A DNA stretch of 64,000 nt from Xestospongia bergquistia (lineage: Eukaryota; Porifera; Demospongiae; Haplosclerida; Petrosiidae). Below, piece by piece: positions 59,501-64,000 of the stretch; position 1 is the stretch's first letter, and every line of letters begins with the position of its first letter. The translations under genes and the position numbers were made by a program. The stretch is taken from NCBI GenBank assembly GCA_963965975.1, contig OZ014419.1, positions 4,367,677-4,431,676 on the forward strand, read 5' to 3'. Under the pieces are notes generated by a model that saw only the letters and a list, made by a program, of their open reading frames with translations, searched no databases and was not told the DNA's origin.

Positions 59501-62500
59501 AGGTTATAACTTTTAATAACTAGATGCTAATATTGTATATATAACTGTAACATTAGGAACTACTGATACTACTGTAAGAAGTAATGGAACTGCAACTCAT
59601 AGAGGACAAAAGAGTACTACTGAGACAGGTTATAACTTTTAATAACTAGATGCTAATATTGTATATATAACTGTAACATTAGGAGCTACTAATACTACTG
59701 TAAGAATTAATGGAACTGGAACTCGTAGAGGGCAAAGGTGTAATACTGAGACAGGTTATAACTTTTAATAACTAGATGCTAATATTGTATATATAACTGT
59801 AACATTAGGAACTACTGATACTACTGTAAGAAGTAATGGAACTGCAACTCATAGAGGACAAAAGAGTACTACTGAGACAGGTTATAACTTTTAATAACTA
59901 GATACTAATATTGTATATATAACTGTAACATTAGGAGCTACTGATGCTACTGTAAGAATTAATGGAACTCCAACTCATTGAGGACAAAGGACAATTACTG
60001 AGATAAGTTATAACTTTTAATAACTAGATGCTAATATTGTATATATAACTGTAACATTAGGAGCTACTGATACTTCTGTAAGAAGTAATGGAATTCCAAC
60101 TCATAAAGCACAAAGAGTATTACTGAGATAGGTTGTAACTTTTAATAACTAGATACTAATATTGTATATATAACTGTAACATTAGGAACTACTGATACTA
60201 CTGTAAGAAGTAATGGAACTCCAACTCATAGAGACAAAGGAGTATTACTGAGATAGGTTATAAGTTTTAATAACTAGATACTAATATTGCATATATAACT
60301 GTAACATTAGGAGCTACTGATACTACTGTAAGAAGTAATGGAACTGCAACTCGTAAAGGACAGAGAAGTAATACTGAGACAGGTTATAACTTTTAATAAC
60401 TAGATATTAATATTGTATATATAACTATAACATTAGGAGCAACTGATACTACTGTAAGAAGTAATGGAACTCCAACTCATTGAGGACAAAGGAGTATTAC
60501 TGAGATAGGTTATAAATTTTAATAACTAGATAATAATATTGTATATATAACTGTAACATTATGAGCTACTGATACTACTGTAAGAAGTAATGGAACTAGA
60601 ACTCGTAGAGGACAGAGAAGTAATACTGAGACAGGTTATAACTTTTAATAACTAGCTACTAATATTGTATATATAACTGTAACATTTGGTGCTACTGATA
60701 CTATTGTAAGAAGTAATGGAACTGGAACTCGTAGAGGAGAAAGGTGTAATACTGAGACAGGTTATAAGTTTTAATAACTAGATGCTACTATTGTATATAT
60801 AACTGACACATTAGGAGATACTGATACTACTGTAAGAAGTAATGGAACTGCAACTCGTAGAGGACAAAGGAGTATTACTGAGAGAGGGTAAAACTTTTAA
60901 TAACTAGATACTAATATTGTATATATAGCTGTAACATTAGGAACTACTGATACTACTGTAAGAAGTAATGGAACTGCAACTCGTAGAGGACAAAGGTGTA
61001 ATACTGAGACAGGTTATAACTTTTAATAACTAGATGCTAATATTGTATATATAACTGAAACATTAGGAGATACTGATACTATTGTAAGAAGTAATGGAAC
61101 TGCAACTCGTAGAGGACAAAGGAGTATTACTGAGACAGGGTATAACTTTTAATAACTAGATACTAATATTGTATATATAGCTGTAACATTAGGAACTACT
61201 GATACTACTGTAAGAAGTAATGGAAAAGCAACTCATAGAGGACAAAGGAGTAATAATGAGACAGGTTATAACTTTTAATAACTAGATGCTAATATTGTAT
61301 ATATAACTGTAACATTAGGTGCTACTGATACTCCTGGAAGAAGTAATGGAACTGCAACTCATAGAGGACAAGGTGTAATACTGAGACAGGTTATAACTTT
61401 TAATAACTAGATGCTAATATTGTATATATAACTGTAATCATTAGGAGTTACTGATACTACTGTAAGAAGTAATGGAACTCCAACGCATAGAGGACAAAGG
61501 AGTATTACTGAGATAGGTTATAACTTTTAATAACTAGATATTAATATTGTATATATAACTGTAAAATTAGGAGCTACTTATACTAATGTAAGAAGTAATT
61601 GAACTGGAACTCGTAGAGGACATAGAAGTATTACTGAGACAGGTTATAACTTTAATAACTAGAAACTAATATTGTATATATAACTGTAACATTAGGAGCT
61701 AATGATACTACTGTAAGAAGTAATGGAACTAGAACTCGTAGAGGACAGAGAAGTAATACTGAGACAGGTTATAACTTTATTAACTAGATACTAATATTGT
61801 ATATTTAACTGTAACATTAGGTGCTACTGATACTACTGTAAGAAGTAATGGAACTGCAACTCGTAGAGGACAAAAGTGTAACACTGACAGAGGTTATAAC
61901 TTTTAATAACTAGATGCTAATATTGTATATATAACTGTAACATTAGGAGCTACTGATAATACTGTAAGAAGTAATGAAACTGGAACTCGTAGAGGACATT
62001 AAAGTATTACTGAGACTGGTTATAACTTTTAATAACTAGATACTAATATTGTATATATAACTGTAACATTAAGAACTACTGATACTACTGTAAAAAGTAA
62101 TGGAAGTCCAACTCATAGAGGACAAAGGAGTATTACTGAGATAGGTTGTAACTTTTAATAACTAGATACTAATATTGTATATATATCTGTAACATTAGGA
62201 GCTACTGATACTAATGTAAGAAGTAATGGAACTCCAACTGATAAAGGACAAAGGAGTATTACTGAGATAAGTTATAACTTTTAATAACTAGATACTAATA
62301 TTGTATACATAACTGTAACATTAGGAGCTACTGATACTATTGTAAGAAGTAATGGAACTCCAACTCATAGAGGACAAAGGAGTATTACTGAGATAGGTTA
62401 TAACTTTTAATAACTAGATACTAATATTGTATATATAACTGTAACGTTAGGAACTACTGATACTACTGTAAGAAGTAATGAAACTGGAACTCGTAGAGGA

Positions 62501-64000
62501 CATTAAAGTATTACTGAGACTGGTTATAACTTTTAATAACTAGATACTAATATTGTATATATAACTGTAACATTAAGAACTACTGATACTACTGTAAAAA
62601 GTAATGGAAGTCCAACTCATAGAGGACAAAGGAGTATTACTGAGATAGGTTGTAACTTTTAATAACTAGATACTAATATTGTATATATATCTGTAACATT
62701 AGGAGCTACTGATACTAATGTAAGAAGTAATGGAACTGGAACTCGTAGAGGACAAAGGTGTATTACTGAGATAGGTTATAACTTTTAATAACTAGATACT
62801 AATATTGTATATATAACTGTAACATTAAGAGCTACTGATACTACTTTAAGAAGTAATGGAACTGGAACTCGTAGAGGACAATGAAGTATTACTGAGACAG
62901 GTTACAACTTTTAATAACTAGATACTAATATTGTATATATAACTGTAACATTAGGAACTACTGATACTACTGTAAGAAGTAATGGAAGTCCAACTCATAG
63001 AGGACAAAGGAGTATTACTGAGATAGGTTGTAACTTTTAATAACTAGATACTAATATTGTATATATAACTGTAACATTAGGAGCTACTGATACTACTGTA
63101 AGAAGTAATGGAACTGGAACTCGTAGAGGAAAAAGAAGAATTATTGAGACAGGTTATAACTTTTAATAACTAGATACTAATATTGTATATATAACTGTAA
63201 CATTAGGTGCTACTGATACTACTGTAAGAAGTAATGGAACTGGAACTCGTAGAGGACAAAGGTGTGATATTGAGACAGGTTATAACTTTTAATAACTAGA
63301 TGCTAATATTGTATATATAACTGTAACATTAGGAGCTAATGATACTACTGTAAGAAGTAATGGAACTCCAACTCATAGAGGACAAAGAAGTATTACTGAG
63401 ACAGGTTATAACTTTTAATAACTAGATACTGATATTGTATATTTAACTGTAACATTAGGTGCTACTGATACTATTGTAAGAAGTAATGGAACTGGAACTC
63501 GTAGAGGACAAAGGTGTAATATTGAGACAGGTTATAACTTTTAATAACTAGATGCTAATATTGTATATATAACTGTAACATTAGGTGCTACTGATACTAC
63601 TGTAAGAAGTAATATAACTGCAACTCGTAAAGGACAAAAAGTATTACTGAGACTGGTTATAACTTTTAATAACTAGATACTAATATTGTATAAATAACTG
63701 TAACATTAGGAGCTACTAATACTATTGTAAGAAGTAATGGAACTCCAACTCATAAAGGACAAAGGAGTATTACTGAGACAGGTTATAACTTTTAATAACT
63801 AGATATTAATATTGTATATATAACTGTAACATTAGGTGCTACTGATACTATTGTAAGAAGTAATGGAACTGGAACTCGTAGAGGACAAAGGTGTAATACT
63901 GAGACAGGTTATAACTTTTAATAACTAGATGCTAATATTGTGTATATAACTGTAACATTAGGAGCTACTAATACTACTGTAAGAAGTAATGGAACTGGAA
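50528..64000 (+). repeat. 126-bp satellite array (~107 copies, continues past the edge)
   Basis: The unit includes TAACTTTTAATAACTAGATA, CTAATATTGTATATATAACT, GTAACATTAGGAGCTACTGA and TACTACTGTAAGAAGTAATG. Nearly all copies are 126 bp; 1-2-base indels are rare. Units fall into subfamilies: CCAACTCAT versus GGAACTCGT or GCAACTCGT. A 5-unit block (630 bp) is duplicated at about 51.45 and 52.08 kb, and a block of about 1.8 kb near 53.2-55.1 kb recurs near 60.3-62.0 kb. The length is a multiple of 3, so each unit has the same open 40-codon frame ended by TAATAA, but some units have in-frame TGA and no ATG leads the frame, so coding is unlikely. The array begins abruptly at the end of minisatellite M2. 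Confidence 0.97.

Noticed and set aside
40905-64000. Regular direct repeats that might suggest a CRISPR array
   Set aside because: Units are contiguous without unique spacers, degenerate, no cas genes are present and the host is an animal.
1-64000. tRNA, rRNA or other structured RNA genes
   Set aside because: No B-box, rRNA core or snRNA sequence was seen when reading both strands; a tRNAscan or Infernal run would be decisive.

Overview
The window looks like nuclear DNA of an invertebrate animal. It is AT-rich, has no operons or bacterial signals, and its genes are split by very short GT-AG introns (mostly 44-53 bp). Recognisable proteins are a MAGUK guanylate-kinase domain, HMG-CoA reductase with its sterol-sensing domain, histidine acid phosphatase, an Integrator subunit 2-like piece, a FLYWCH zinc finger and Ty3/gypsy and copia pieces. 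Short introns plus this gene set would suit a sponge or another early-branching marine animal. That is inference; no species is assigned.

Layout. 1-0.8 kb: last two exons of a MAGUK gene on the + strand. 1.2-5.4 kb: scattered + strand exon-like segments, including the INTS2-like one, two transposon-like scraps and a pair of perfect 18-bp palindromes. 7.1-23.7 kb: a tandem array of about 0.9-kb units, itself duplicated in blocks of about 5.6 kb and broken by a 2-kb non-array segment present twice. 24.0-24.6 kb: an HMG-CoA reductase pseudogene that keeps part of the membrane domain and the C-terminus but has lost the middle. 25.1-27.4 kb (- strand): a nearly complete but damaged histidine acid phosphatase gene. 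27.6-31.1 kb (- strand): a decayed Ty3/gypsy element with the order protease, integrase, reverse transcriptase (Gmr1-like), split by a solo LTR with a 5-bp target duplication and joined at its Gag end to a copia-type Gag. 31.6-33.1 kb: a perfect hairpin, then 1.35 kb of GA-rich DNA. 33.3-33.6 kb: FLYWCH ORF. 33.6-35.3 kb: direct repeats. 35.6-38.6 kb (- strand): exons of a gene I cannot name, with a Tc1/IS630-type transposase remnant lying among them. 39.6-40.8 kb: more direct repeats. 40.9-45.05 and 46.4-50.5 kb: two arrays of the same 27-28-bp minisatellite around a 1.37-kb unique island with a chain of possible micro-exons. 50.5-64.0 kb: about 107 copies of a 126-bp satellite that runs off the right edge.

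More than half of the window is tandem repeat. Apart from the MAGUK exons and perhaps the unidentified - strand gene, the protein-coding material is fragments and pseudogenes, so the locus reads as a repeat-driven graveyard of gene pieces. Identifications were made by eye from translated motifs and knowledge of the families; none was checked by a search.
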